Origin: Schlegelella_A sp038231215
GTDB lineage: Bacteria; Pseudomonadota; Gammaproteobacteria; Burkholderiales; Burkholderiaceae_C
Direction: 5' to 3'
NCBI GenBank assembly: GCA_038231215.1
Contig: JBBRLS010000016.1
Location: forward strand, 1-64,000
Length of the DNA stretch: 64,000 nt
The number at the start of each line of letters is the position of its first letter. Position 1 is the first letter of the stretch. Under the pieces are notes generated by a model that ran no database searches, had not been told where the DNA came from, and saw only the letters and a program-made list of their open reading frames with translations. This document shows, one piece after another, positions 50,652 through 59,009 of the stretch. The translations under genes were made by a program, and so were the position numbers.

Positions 50652-51884
50652 TTAGAAGACCCGCAGCTCGGGCACCGCGGTCACGAAGCGTCCTCCCCAG
50701 CCGCGCACGCACGCGAGCTGGGCGGCGATCTCCTCGCGCAGGTTCCAGGGCAGGATCAGCACGAAGTCCGGGCAATGGGTCCGCAGCGCCTCGGGCGCAA
50801 GCACCGGAATGCGCGAGCCGGGCAGCCAGCGACCCTGCTTGTGCGGCGAGGCATCGACGACGAAGGGCAGCAGGTCGGGCCGCACGCCTGCGTAGTTGAG
50901 CAGCGTGTTGCCCTTGGCAGCCGCGCCGTACGCGGCGACCGATCGACCAGCGCGCTTCTGCTCGACGAGGAAGACGACCAGATCGTTCTTGATGCCGTCG
51001 GCGCGCGCCTGCAGGCCGCGATAGAAGGCGTGGCCGCGCATGCCGGCGCTGTCTTCCTCGGCGAGCAGCGCGGCGACGCGCGGCTCGACCGGGCGGGTGT
51101 TGGCGGCGTGCTGGGCCCAAACGCGCAGCGACCCGCCGTGCGTCGTCAGGCGCTCGACGTCCCACACGACCAGGCCCTGCGCCGCGAAGATGCGCTGCAC
51201 CGTGCGCAGCGAAAGATACGAGAAATGCTCGTGGTAGATCGTGTCGAACTGGCCGTGCGTGACGAGCTGCAGCAGATGCGGGAACTCGACCGTCACCGTA
51301 CCTCCGGGCGCCAGCGCCTCGCGAAAGCCGCCGACGAAGTCGTTGATGTCGGGCACGTGCGCGAGCACGTTGTTGCCGAGAATGAGGTCGGCCTTGCGTC
51401 TCTGCGCGGCGAAGCGCTCTGCGAAGGCGGTGCCGAAGAACTCGCCGATCGTCTCGATGCCGCGTGCCCGAGCCGCTTCGGCCGTGCCCGCGGTCGGCTC
51501 GATGCCGACGCAGGGGATGCCCCGCTCGGCCACGTACTGGAGCAGGTAGCCGTCGTTGGAAGCGACTTCCATGACCAGCGACGAAGGCCCCAGCGATAGG
51601 CGCGCACTGACCCGCTCGACGTAGCGCCGCGCATGCGCCAGCCACGAACTCGAATACGACGAGAAGTAGACGTAGTCGTTGGAGAAGAGCGCGTCGTGGC
51701 GCTGTACTTCGTCGACCTGGACGAGCCGGCATTCCGGGCAGGTCAGCACCTTGAGCGGAAAGTGCAGCTCGGGCCGGGCCAGGTCTTCGGCACGCAGGAA
51801 GGCGTTCGACGGCGGCGCGGCGCCGAGGTCGATGAAGACGTCGTGCGTTTCGTCGAGCGCGGTCGCGCAGTGGCGGCACTTCAT
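50652..51884 (-). CDS. Nucleotide-sugar C-methyltransferase-like protein
   Basis: A 410-residue methyltransferase of the TylC3/NovU-like C-methyltransferase group: an N-terminal zinc-binding part (CRHC at residues 3-6 and CPEC near 49-52), a central SAM-binding fold (MEVASNDGYLLQYV, GIEPT) and a C-terminal domain (YGAAAKGNTLLNYAG, FVVDASPHKQGRWLPG). Members methylate a carbon of 4-keto-6-deoxy nucleotide sugars. Its ATG overlaps the epimerase stop (ATGA), making it the last gene of the CDP-sugar operon. The open frame further upstream is an antisense artefact of GC-rich sequence. Confidence 0.87.
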   Translation of the reverse strand: MKCRHCATALDETHDVFIDLGAAPPSNAFLRAEDLARPELHFPLKVLTCPECRLVQVDEVQRHDALFSNDYVYFSSYSSSWLAHARRYVERVSARLSLGPSSLVMEVASNDGYLLQYVAERGIPCVGIEPTAGTAEAARARGIETIGEFFGTAFAERFAAQRRKADLILGNNVLAHVPDINDFVGGFREALAPGGTVTVEFPHLLQLVTHGQFDTIYHEHFSYLSLRTVQRIFAAQGLVVWDVERLTTHGGSLRVWAQHAANTRPVEPRVAALLAEEDSAGMRGHAFYRGLQARADGIKNDLVVFLVEQKRAGRSVAAYGAAAKGNTLLNYAGVRPDLLPFVVDASPHKQGRWLPGSRIPVLAPEALRTHCPDFVLILPWNLREEIAAQLACVRGWGGRFVTAVPELRVF

Positions 51885-52432
51885 GCCCGCACGCCTTCGC
51901 AACCGGCATCGATGGAACGAAACGACCGGTCGCGCGGCGACATCGCGGTCTCCGGCTCGGGCCAGGCGATGGCCAGCCGCGGGTCGTCGTGCCGCACGCC
52001 GTCCTCGCGATCGGGCGCATAGGCCTCGCTGTGCTGATAGAGCAGCTCGCAGCGATCGGCGAGCGACTGGAAGCCGTGCGCGCAGCCGGGCGGGATCAGG
52101 ATCTCGCGCTGGTTGTCCTCGGAAAGCTCGACGGCATGCCAGCGGCCGAAGGTGGAAGAGCCTTCGCGCAGATCGACGGCGACGTCGAAGACGCGGCCGC
52201 GCAGGCAGCGGATCAGCTTCCATTCGGCAGCCGGCGCGCGTTGGAAATGCAGGCCACGGATCGTGCCGCGCCCTTGCGTGATCGAGTGGTTGACCTGGAC
52301 GAAGCGAAGACCAGGCGCGACGCGCTCGAAGGCTTCGGCGCAGAACACGCGCGTCAGGCTGCCGCGCTCGTCGGCGCGCGGCACGGTCGCGATCTCCCAC
52401 ACGCCTTCGATCGGCGTCCGCTCGAACTTCAT
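51881..52432 (-). CDS. RfbC-like 4-keto-6-deoxyhexose 3,5-epimerase
   Basis: A 183-residue cupin of the dTDP-4-dehydrorhamnose 3,5-epimerase family. Landmarks: DERGSLTRVFC, FVQVNHSITQGRGTIRGLHFQ (with the catalytic His after RGL), RGRVFDVAVDLREGS and IPPGCAHGFQSL. In this operon the substrate is most likely the CDP-linked 4-keto sugar made by the upstream dehydratase, not dTDP-rhamnose precursor, because no rmlA/rmlB/rmlD is present. Start and stop both overlap neighbours by four bases. Confidence 0.88.
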   Translation of the reverse strand: MKFERTPIEGVWEIATVPRADERGSLTRVFCAEAFERVAPGLRFVQVNHSITQGRGTIRGLHFQRAPAAEWKLIRCLRGRVFDVAVDLREGSSTFGRWHAVELSEDNQREILIPPGCAHGFQSLADRCELLYQHSEAYAPDREDGVRHDDPRLAIAWPEPETAMSPRDRSFRSIDAGCEGVRA

Positions 52433-53586
52433 GCGGCTTCGGCGATGCGTGCCGGCGCCCAGCCGAGACCGGCGAGGCGCGCGTCGGCGACATAGCGCGC
52501 GAGGTCGTCCTGGCTCATCGACTCGCCGTGCTCGTGCTGGCGGCGATACCAGCCGGTCGTGCGTTCGATGGCACGAGCTGCGTTCCACACCGGTCGCCAG
52601 CCCAGCCGCTCGCGCGCCTTGCCGGAATCGAGACAGAGCATTTCCGCCTCGTGCGGTTGCGGCGTGCGATCGAGTTCGCAGCGCATCGCGGGCCAGCCCC
52701 GCGCAAAGGCGACGATGACCTGCGCGACGCTGAGCTGCCCTGTGGCGTCGGGACCGAAGTTCCAGGCCTCGGCCGCCGTGCCCGGATCGGCCAGCAGGCG
52801 CTCGCCGAGCGTCAGGTAGCCGGCGAGCGGCTCCAGTACGTGCTGCCAGGGCCGCGTCGATTGCGGACGGCGGATCGAGGTCGCGTGGCCGCTCGTAGCC
52901 GACCGCACGAGATCCGGAATGAGGCGGTCCTCGCTCCAGTCGCCGCCGCCGATGACGTTGCCGGCACGTGCCGTGGCCAGTGCGACGACGCGGTCGCTCT
53001 CGCCGCCTTTGGCGAGAAAGCTGCTGCGGTAACTCGCCGAGACGATCTCGGCGCAGGCTTTGGAGGCGCTATAGGGATCGTGCCCGCCGAGCGCGTCGTC
53101 TTCGCGATAGCCGTGGGCGGTCTCGCGATTGAGATAGCACTTGTCGCTGGTCGCGTTGACGACGACGCGCACGCTCGACGTTGCGCGTACCGCTTCGAGC
53201 AGGTTCACCAGACCCATGACGTTGACGTCGAAGGTGGCGGCCGGCTCGCGATAGCTGCGCCGCACCAGCGGCTGCGCGGCGAGATGGAAGACGATCTCGG
53301 GCTGGTAGCAGTCGAGCGCGGCGCGCACCGCCGCGGCGTTGCGCAGATCGACGAGCGCTTCGTCGATGGACAGGCCGAGCAGGCGAAGATGGTTGGGACC
53401 TTCTTCGGGCGGCAGCGCGAGGCCGCAGACGTCGGCGCCGAGCGCCTGCAGCCAGAGCGCCAGCCACGAGCCCTTGAAGCCGGTGTGGCCGGTGACGAGG
53501 ACGCGCCGGCCGAGGTAGGCGCCGCCGAACAGGTCGTCGAACGGCCCCTGCAGGCTGAGTGCGTCGAACGGTGCGTCGCGCTTCAT
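52429..53586 (-). CDS. rfbG: CDP-glucose 4,6-dehydratase
   Basis: A 385-residue SDR enzyme converting CDP-glucose to CDP-4-keto-6-deoxyglucose. The family-specific NAD motif VTGHTGFKGSWLALWL (31-46) distinguishes it from dTDP-glucose dehydratase. The catalytic YSASK follows DDALGGHDP, and later ARAGNVIGGGDWSEDRLIPD is diagnostic. The start overlaps the rfbF stop by four bases. It supplies the keto-sugar for the epimerase and C-methyltransferase downstream. Confidence 0.94.
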   Translation of the reverse strand: MKRDAPFDALSLQGPFDDLFGGAYLGRRVLVTGHTGFKGSWLALWLQALGADVCGLALPPEEGPNHLRLLGLSIDEALVDLRNAAAVRAALDCYQPEIVFHLAAQPLVRRSYREPAATFDVNVMGLVNLLEAVRATSSVRVVVNATSDKCYLNRETAHGYREDDALGGHDPYSASKACAEIVSASYRSSFLAKGGESDRVVALATARAGNVIGGGDWSEDRLIPDLVRSATSGHATSIRRPQSTRPWQHVLEPLAGYLTLGERLLADPGTAAEAWNFGPDATGQLSVAQVIVAFARGWPAMRCELDRTPQPHEAEMLCLDSGKARERLGWRPVWNAARAIERTTGWYRRQHEHGESMSQDDLARYVADARLAGLGWAPARIAEAA

Positions 53587-54353
53587 GCCCAGACCTTCCA
53601 CGGCGCGGCGCCGGACTGCCAGAGCTCCTCGAGCCGCATCCTGTCGCGCAGCGTGTCCATCGGCTGCCAGAAGCCGCGGTGCGTGAACGCCGAGAGCTGG
53701 CCGTCGCGCGCGAGCTGCTCCATCGGCCCGCGCTCCCAGACCGTGGCGTCGCCCTCGATGTGCTTCAGCACCTCGGGCTCGAGCACGAAGAAGCCGCCGT
53801 TGATCCAGCTTCCGTCGCCTTGCGGCTTTTCCTCGAAGCGGGTGATGCGCTTGTCGACGATGTCGAGCGCGCCGTAGCGGCCCGCCGGCTGCACCGCGGT
53901 CAACGTGGCGAGGCGCTTCTGCTCGCGATGGAAGGCGATCGACGCGCCGATGTCGACGTCGGCCAGGCCGTCGCCGTAGGTGAAGCAGAACGTGCCGTCG
54001 TCGAGGTAGTCGCGCACGCGGCGCAGGCGACCGCCCGTCTGCGTACTCTCGCCGGTGTCGACGAGGGTCACCCGCCAGGGCTCGCAATGGCGATGGCAGA
54101 CCTCCATGCGGTTCTCGGCGAGGTCGAAGGTCACGTCCGACATGTGCAGGAAGTAGTTGGCGAAGTACTCCTTCACCAGGTAGCCGCGATAGCCGAGGCA
54201 GATCACGAACTCGTTGATGCCGTGGTGCGAATAGTTCTTGAGGATGTGCCAGAGCACGGGCTTGCCGCCGATCTCGACCATCGGCTTCGGCTTGACCGTG
54301 GTCTCTTCGGCGAGCCGCGTGCCGAGGCCGCCGGCGAGGATGACCGCCTTCAT
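53583..54353 (-). CDS. rfbF: Glucose-1-phosphate cytidylyltransferase
   Basis: A 256-residue nucleotidyltransferase making CDP-glucose from CTP and glucose-1-phosphate. The signature VILAGGLGTRLAEET is at the start, followed by KPKPMVEIGGKPVLWHI, the product-binding YGDGLADVDI and EEKPQGDGSWINGGFFVLEP. All fit RfbF/DdhA. It overlaps the SPINDLY gene stop and the rfbG start by four bases each, so the CDP-sugar genes and the transferase are translationally chained. Confidence 0.95.
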   Translation of the reverse strand: MKAVILAGGLGTRLAEETTVKPKPMVEIGGKPVLWHILKNYSHHGINEFVICLGYRGYLVKEYFANYFLHMSDVTFDLAENRMEVCHRHCEPWRVTLVDTGESTQTGGRLRRVRDYLDDGTFCFTYGDGLADVDIGASIAFHREQKRLATLTAVQPAGRYGALDIVDKRITRFEEKPQGDGSWINGGFFVLEPEVLKHIEGDATVWERGPMEQLARDGQLSAFTHRGFWQPMDTLRDRMRLEELWQSGAAPWKVWA

Positions 54354-56356
54354 GACGTTTCCTCCACCGCTGCCGGAAGGTGATCGGGTCGCGCTCCGGA
54401 AGTGCAGCGCGCCCACATGCGGCCATAGAGATGCTCGATGTCCCTGGCGAATCGCTTGCCGTCGAACAGCGCGTTGATGCTTCGCTGTTCGGTCAGATGC
54501 GCCTTGATGCGCTCGCGCCGTGCCGGATCGGCGGCGAGCGCGAGGACCGTGTCGCGATAGGCGTCGATGTCGTCGGTGACGAGCTCGTCGAGGCCGGCGG
54601 TGTGCAGCAGGCTGGACGCGACGCGCTGCGCGAAGGTCGGGCCGCGCAAGGTCACGAGCGGCACACTGCACCAGAGCGCTTCGCCGGCAGTGGTGTGCGC
54701 ATTGCACGGCCAGGTGTCGAGGAAGATGTCGACGTGAGCCAGGCGGCTGAGGTGCGCTTGCAGCGGCACGAGCGGCGCGAACGCAAGCCGATCGGCCGTG
54801 ATGCCGCGCTGCAAGGCCGCCTCGGTGAGTGTCGCCCGCACGTTCGCGTTCCATTGCAGGAGCCAGAGCACGGCATCGGGCAGCGCGTGCAGCAACACGC
54901 ACCATTGATCGAACACCGCGGCGGAAATCTTGTAAGACTGGTGAAAGCCGCAGAGCAGCAGCGCGCCTTCGGGCACGCCCCAGTCGGCGCGCGTCGAAGG
55001 CATCGGCAGCGGCCGGTGCGCATCGTTGGGCTGGTAGCAGTTCGGAAGCTGGGCGATCCTCTCGGCGAAGTTCGCTGAATCGGCGAGCGGGGTCACGACC
55101 GGGTCGCCGATCAGGTAGTCGATGTAGGGCGCGCCGGTGGTGCCGGGAAAGCCGAGCCAGGTGACCTGCAACGGCGCCGGGCGCTGCGCCAGCACCGGCA
55201 GCAAGGTGTCGCAGGTGGCTCCCTTGAGGTCGACAAGGATGTCGATCTCGAGCTCCCTGACGCGCTGCGCCATCGCCACGAAGTTCAGCCCGCGCATCTC
55301 CTCGAAGTGCTCGCTCGCCGCGACCATGCGCTGCCGCATCGCCGTCTTGTCGTCGGGACCGGTCGACAGCAGCGTCACCTCGAAGGCGCTGCGGTCGTGG
55401 CATTCGAGCACCTGCGCCATGAGCTGGCTGGTCGCGTGCTGATGGAAGTCGGCAGACAGGTAGCCGATGCGCAACCGCCCTTCGTGCGCGCGCGCGACCC
55501 GGCGCGGCAACGGGCGAACCATCGTTTCGACGTGCAGGGCATAGTGACTCGCCACCTTGAGCTGCTCGATCGGATCGTCGGCGAGCACGGCATGGGGAAA
55601 GGCGGCGGTCTCGAGCGCGACGCCGTCGGGCGCGGCGCGAACGGCACGGCGCAGACCCGCCATGGCGTCTTCGGCTTGCGGCCAGCGGCAGGCCTCGCGC
55701 TCCAGGAAGGCGAGCTGTCCGCGCGCCGCGAGGTCGCTGGTGTCGAGACCGAGCAGGACGGCGGTGCGCACGCACTCGGCGGCCTCCGCCTTCAGGCCCA
55801 GCTCCTTGAACGACATGCCGAGGCGAAAGTGCGAGAGCGCGTCGTCCATCTTCAGCGCCAGCGCGTCGAAGAAGGATCGGATCGCGTCTTCGTGACGGCG
55901 ACTGCGCTGCAAGGCAACGGCCAGTGACACATGATGGTCGTACTCTCGCGGCACGTCGGCGGGCAAGGCTCGCAGGCAGGCCACGGCTTCCTCGGCGCGG
56001 CCGAGGCCGAGCAAGGCGTGCGATTCGAGCGTGCAAGCCAGCGCCGAGCGCGGATCGGCTTCGCGGATCTCGCGCGCGCAGCGTGCCGCCTCGGCCGTGC
56101 GGCCGGCCTTGATCAAGGCGTGCGCCGCGGCCAGCGCATAGGCCGGGTCGCCATGAAGGCCGCTCGCCTGCTCGAACTCGCTCGCGGCCAGCGGCCACTG
56201 CTCGCGCCGCGCATGCCCTTGTCCCGCTTGCCAGCGACGATGGGCGCGCGCGTGCTCGCGCGAGGCACCGGGACGCGCGGGGTTCGGAAGTGCGAGAGCC
56301 ATGGTTGCGAAGGCCGTGGCGCCGCGGCCAGGCCGCGACGGCTCACGAAAAGTCAT
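54350..56356 (-). CDS. TPR-SPINDLY O-GlcNAc transferase-like glycosyltransferase
   Basis: About 668 residues. The N-terminal 250 form tetratricopeptide-like repeats (SEFEQASGLHGDPAYALAAAHAL, SFFDALALKMDDALSHFRLG and others). The rest is the SPINDLY/OGT catalytic region: LRIGYLSADFHQHATS, DILVDLKGATCDT, QVTWLGFPGTTG-PYIDYLIGD, CGFHQSYKI, FLDTWPCNAHTTAGEALW. Homologues such as Caulobacter FlmG glycosylate flagellin. This operon lies next to fliC, so flagellin is the likely acceptor. The start is uncertain (GTG 56407, ATG 56356 or ATG 56302); none has a clear ribosome site. Confidence 0.86.
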   Translation of the reverse strand: MTFREPSRPGRGATAFATMALALPNPARPGASREHARAHRRWQAGQGHARREQWPLAASEFEQASGLHGDPAYALAAAHALIKAGRTAEAARCAREIREADPRSALACTLESHALLGLGRAEEAVACLRALPADVPREYDHHVSLAVALQRSRRHEDAIRSFFDALALKMDDALSHFRLGMSFKELGLKAEAAECVRTAVLLGLDTSDLAARGQLAFLEREACRWPQAEDAMAGLRRAVRAAPDGVALETAAFPHAVLADDPIEQLKVASHYALHVETMVRPLPRRVARAHEGRLRIGYLSADFHQHATSQLMAQVLECHDRSAFEVTLLSTGPDDKTAMRQRMVAASEHFEEMRGLNFVAMAQRVRELEIDILVDLKGATCDTLLPVLAQRPAPLQVTWLGFPGTTGAPYIDYLIGDPVVTPLADSANFAERIAQLPNCYQPNDAHRPLPMPSTRADWGVPEGALLLCGFHQSYKISAAVFDQWCVLLHALPDAVLWLLQWNANVRATLTEAALQRGITADRLAFAPLVPLQAHLSRLAHVDIFLDTWPCNAHTTAGEALWCSVPLVTLRGPTFAQRVASSLLHTAGLDELVTDDIDAYRDTVLALAADPARRERIKAHLTEQRSINALFDGKRFARDIEHLYGRMWARCTSGARPDHLPAAVEETS

Positions 56357-56426
56357 GCACCAAGCGTAGGTGGCGCGGCCTGCCCTGAACGCTTGAAATG
56401 AGGCCACTCCGCGGGCCAGTTCGGCG

Positions 56427-57527
56427 TCAGGCGGTCGCGCGGACAGGCAAGGCCGAGCGATCGCCCCATGCGACGTCGGTGTCGCGGCGCATCGCGGCCG
56501 CTCGCTCGCGCCAGCGCGCGGCTTCGACGTCGTGGCCCAGCCCCGCGTGCAGCACCGAAAGGTTGTGCGCCGCGAGAAAGCTGCCGCGGCCGCGTACCGT
56601 GTCGTGAAGCTGCGGCTGCTCGCCGATCTCGATGGCGCGCAGCCAGCTCGACTCGATCATGGGCACCAACTCGACGGCACGCTCAGGCTGCGCCACGGCC
56701 CAATCGAGAAACAGGTCGCCAAGGGTGAAGAAGAAGTCGGGCGAATCCGGCCAGCGCGGCATCTCGGCGTCGGCGAGCGCGATCGCGTCTTCGAAGCGCT
56801 CGAGCTTCTTCAAGGTGAAGAGCGCGCGCAGCACCAGGTCGTGACGCCAGGCGGCGCGTGCTTCGGCACGCTCCAGTGCATTCGCGTAATACGGCGAAGC
56901 TGCCTCGAACTGCGCGCGCACCTCCAGGTCCTTGCCGAGCTGATAGTGCAGGTAGGCGTCGTCGGGATCGACCTCGAGCGCGAGGCGAAGCAGCATCTCG
57001 TTGCGTCCCTGCTTCCTGGCCTTTTGCGCGTCGAGATAGCCGTCGTGAGACACGCGGAGCGAGAGACGCCGGCGCGGCAAGGCCGAGACCGGCTGCTCGT
57101 GCACGCGGCCGGCGTAAGTCACGCCGCGCGGCAGCACGCGCGGCAGCCAGCTCGGCGCTTCTTCGATTCTCCCTCCCGAGACATCGAACAGGCTGGCGAC
57201 GCTGATCTGGCCGATGAAGTCGGCGGCCTCGTGTCGCAGCGCCGCCAATGCATCGCCTCCGCCATCAATCCACTCGTCGGCATCGAGCACGAGTCGCCAG
57301 TCGGCGTCGCATGGGGCCAGTGCGGCGTTGCGCGCCGCTGCGAAGTCACAGGCCCACTCGAAGCGCTCTACGCGCGCGCCGGCGCGACGCGCGATCTCGA
57401 TCGTCGCGTCGGCCGAGCCGGTGTCGAGCACGATCATCTCGTCGACCCACGGCCGCGCGCTTGCCAGGCAGCGCGCGAGGCAGCGTGCTTCGTCGCGCAC
57501 GATCATGACGAGGGCGATTCGGTACAT
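56427..57527 (-). CDS. Family 2 glycosyltransferase with TPR-like C-terminus
   Basis: A 366-residue enzyme. The catalytic domain begins at once (IALVMIVRDEARCLARCL, IVLDTGSADAT) and has the metal motif LVLDADEWIDGG (82-84). From about residue 215 the protein becomes helical with tetratricopeptide-like units (DPDDAYLHYQLGKDLEVRAQ and others). This two-part design is common in glycosyltransferases that modify proteins. It is the first gene of the minus-strand operon leading into the SPINDLY and CDP-sugar genes, and is divergent from fliC1. The ATG at 57527 gives the family N-terminus; longer frames upstream are not conserved. Confidence 0.85.
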   Translation of the reverse strand: MYRIALVMIVRDEARCLARCLASARPWVDEMIVLDTGSADATIEIARRAGARVERFEWACDFAAARNAALAPCDADWRLVLDADEWIDGGGDALAALRHEAADFIGQISVASLFDVSGGRIEEAPSWLPRVLPRGVTYAGRVHEQPVSALPRRRLSLRVSHDGYLDAQKARKQGRNEMLLRLALEVDPDDAYLHYQLGKDLEVRAQFEAASPYYANALERAEARAAWRHDLVLRALFTLKKLERFEDAIALADAEMPRWPDSPDFFFTLGDLFLDWAVAQPERAVELVPMIESSWLRAIEIGEQPQLHDTVRGRGSFLAAHNLSVLHAGLGHDVEAARWRERAAAMRRDTDVAWGDRSALPVRATA

Positions 57528-57960
57528 GTGAGGGGACGCGTGTTTGTGGAAGACGGCAAAGGCCTCTGCCGATAGCGAAGGGCCGGGCGATGTGAACACG
57601 CCGCTTCGATCGGACGACGGGCGATGAGGCATGCAAACACGGCCCTTTTCCACGGAAGCATGTCGTCCCGGCCAGGTTTGCGAAAACGCCACGCAATGTT
57701 TGGCCTCAAGTTCGCGTGGACGCGCTCGATAACCCTCCCAACGCACCTGGAGTTCAGGTTCGTGGTCCGGTTAGCCGGCCGAGGTCGGGCAGCAAGCAAG
57801 CGGCCAGACACACCGGTTGACTAGCGCGGGCGGTGCCGAAAGATGCGACGAAAGTCGTGGCTATCGGCAGGAAACGGTTGCGGAGAAAGTCCGCTTTCGA
57901 AGCAACTGCGTGTAACGCCGGCAGCTAGGCCGGGAGTCCATTAACCCTACGGAGTCTTTC
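57528..57960. other. Divergent regulatory region between glycosyltransferase and fliC1
   Basis: 433 bases with no supported gene. It contains a sigma-28 promoter at 57706-57732 reading towards fliC1, which leaves about 220 bases of untranslated leader before the ATG at 57961. On the minus strand it must hold the promoter of the glycosylation operon, which I could not identify. Confidence 0.75.
57706..57732 (+). promoter_or_regulatory. Sigma-28 (FliA) promoter of fliC1
   Basis: The -35 box is TCAAGTTC (57706-57713), the spacer exactly 11 bases and the -10 box CTCGATAA (57725-57732). The -35 equals that of fliD; the -10 matches GCCGATAA at six of eight positions. The distance to the fliC1 ATG is unusually long. 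Confidence 0.7.
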
Positions 57961-58764
57961 ATGTCCCTGACGATCAACACCAACATCAACTCGCTGAACG
58001 CCCAACGCAACCTCGGCGCTGCGCAGATGTCGCTCGCCACCTCGATGCAGCGCCTGTCCTCGGGCCTGCGCATCAATTCGGCTTCGGACGATGCCGCCGG
58101 CCTCGCCATCGCCGACCGCATGAATTCCCAGATCAAGGGCACCAACGTCGCGATCCGCAATGCCAACGACGGCATCTCGCTAGCGCAGACGGCGGAAGGT
58201 GCGCTGGCCACGGTCACCGACGCCCTGCAACGCATGCGCGAGCTGGCGGTCCAGGCCCAGAACGGCACGAACGGCACCAGCGACCGCGCCAACCTGGACA
58301 CGGAATACCAGGCTCTCTCGGGTGAAATCACGCGCCTCGCCGCGCAGACCAAGTTCAACGGCGTGGCGATCGTCGGCAGCGGCGCCGGCGCGAACGTTTT
58401 CCAGGTCGGTGCCAACAACGGCGACACGCTGACGATCACGACGACTGCGGTTGTCACGGTGGCCGGCGACTTGACCACGTCGGCCAACGCCTCGACGGCC
58501 GTGGCTGCGCTCGACACGGAGCTCAACACGATCACCAGCAACCGTGCGACTTACGGCGCCGCGATCAACCGCTTCGGCTTCGCGATCTCGAACCTCGGCA
58601 TCACCGCCGAAAACCAGACCGCCTCGCGCGGCCGGATCATGGACGCCGACTTCGCGTCGGAAACGGCGAACCTGTCGCGGGCGAACATCCTGCAGCAAGC
58701 CGGCACCGCCATGGTGGCGCAGGCGAACTCGCAGCCGCAAGGCGTGCTCGCCCTGCTGCGCTGA
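57961..58764 (+). CDS. fliC: Flagellin (short form), first copy
   Basis: A 267-residue flagellin. The N-terminal D0/D1 region (INTNINSLNAQRNL, LSSGLRINSASDDAAGLAIADRM, MRELAVQAQNGTNG) and the C-terminal D1/D0 region (AINRFGFAISNLGITAENQ, AQANSQPQGVLALLR) are complete. The surface-exposed middle is tiny: only about residues 140-185, rich in Thr/Ser (for example TLTITTTAVV and LTTSANAST), so there are no D2/D3 domains. These hydroxyl residues are the obvious candidates for O-glycosylation by the adjacent enzymes. CGGAG precedes the ATG. Two tandem terminators follow. Confidence 0.97.
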   Translation: MSLTINTNINSLNAQRNLGAAQMSLATSMQRLSSGLRINSASDDAAGLAIADRMNSQIKGTNVAIRNANDGISLAQTAEGALATVTDALQRMRELAVQAQNGTNGTSDRANLDTEYQALSGEITRLAAQTKFNGVAIVGSGAGANVFQVGANNGDTLTITTTAVVTVAGDLTTSANASTAVAALDTELNTITSNRATYGAAINRFGFAISNLGITAENQTASRGRIMDADFASETANLSRANILQQAGTAMVAQANSQPQGVLALLR

Positions 58765-58790
58765 ACCCACAAGGTTCTTCGCTTCGCCAG

Positions 58791-58815
58791 GCCGCCCTCC
58801 GGGGCGGCTTTTTTT
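58791..58815 (+). terminator. First terminator after fliC1
   Basis: A 7-bp stem GCCGCCC/GGGCGGC with loop TCCG and seven T. It lies 27 bases after the fliC1 stop. Confidence 0.93.
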
Positions 58816-58831
58816 GTCCTGCGGTCAACAC

Positions 58832-58855
58832 GCCGCCCTTCGGGGCGGCTTTTTT
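58832..58855 (+). terminator. Second, near-identical terminator after fliC1
   Basis: The same GCCGCCC/GGGCGGC stem, with loop TTCG and six T, 41 bases downstream of the first. The two units differ in only a few bases, including the GTCC that follows each T-run, so one is probably a duplication of the other. Confidence 0.93.
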
Positions 58856-59009
58856 CGTCCCGGCTTTGAATTGAGGGGAGGAAGGGCGTCTCCTCCAGCG
58901 ACCGAACAGGGTCCGGCGACTCAAGAATGACGGCACGGGCTGTACCTCTTCGGCTTTGCCCGCTCCGGCAGTTTCGCCGGCATCGACCTTCACACAGCAG
59001 GAGCGCCCC

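Noticed and set aside
57816..57842. GCCGAAAG as a second fliC1 sigma-28 -10 box
   Set aside because: At 11 bases upstream the sequence is GTTGACTA, with no TCAAG/TAAAG element.
58921..58947. Sigma-28 promoter for fliC2 starting TCAAGAAT
   Set aside because: The -35 box is good, but at 10 or 11 bases the -10 reads GCTGTACC or CTGTACCT, far from GCCGATAA. Kept only as a note.
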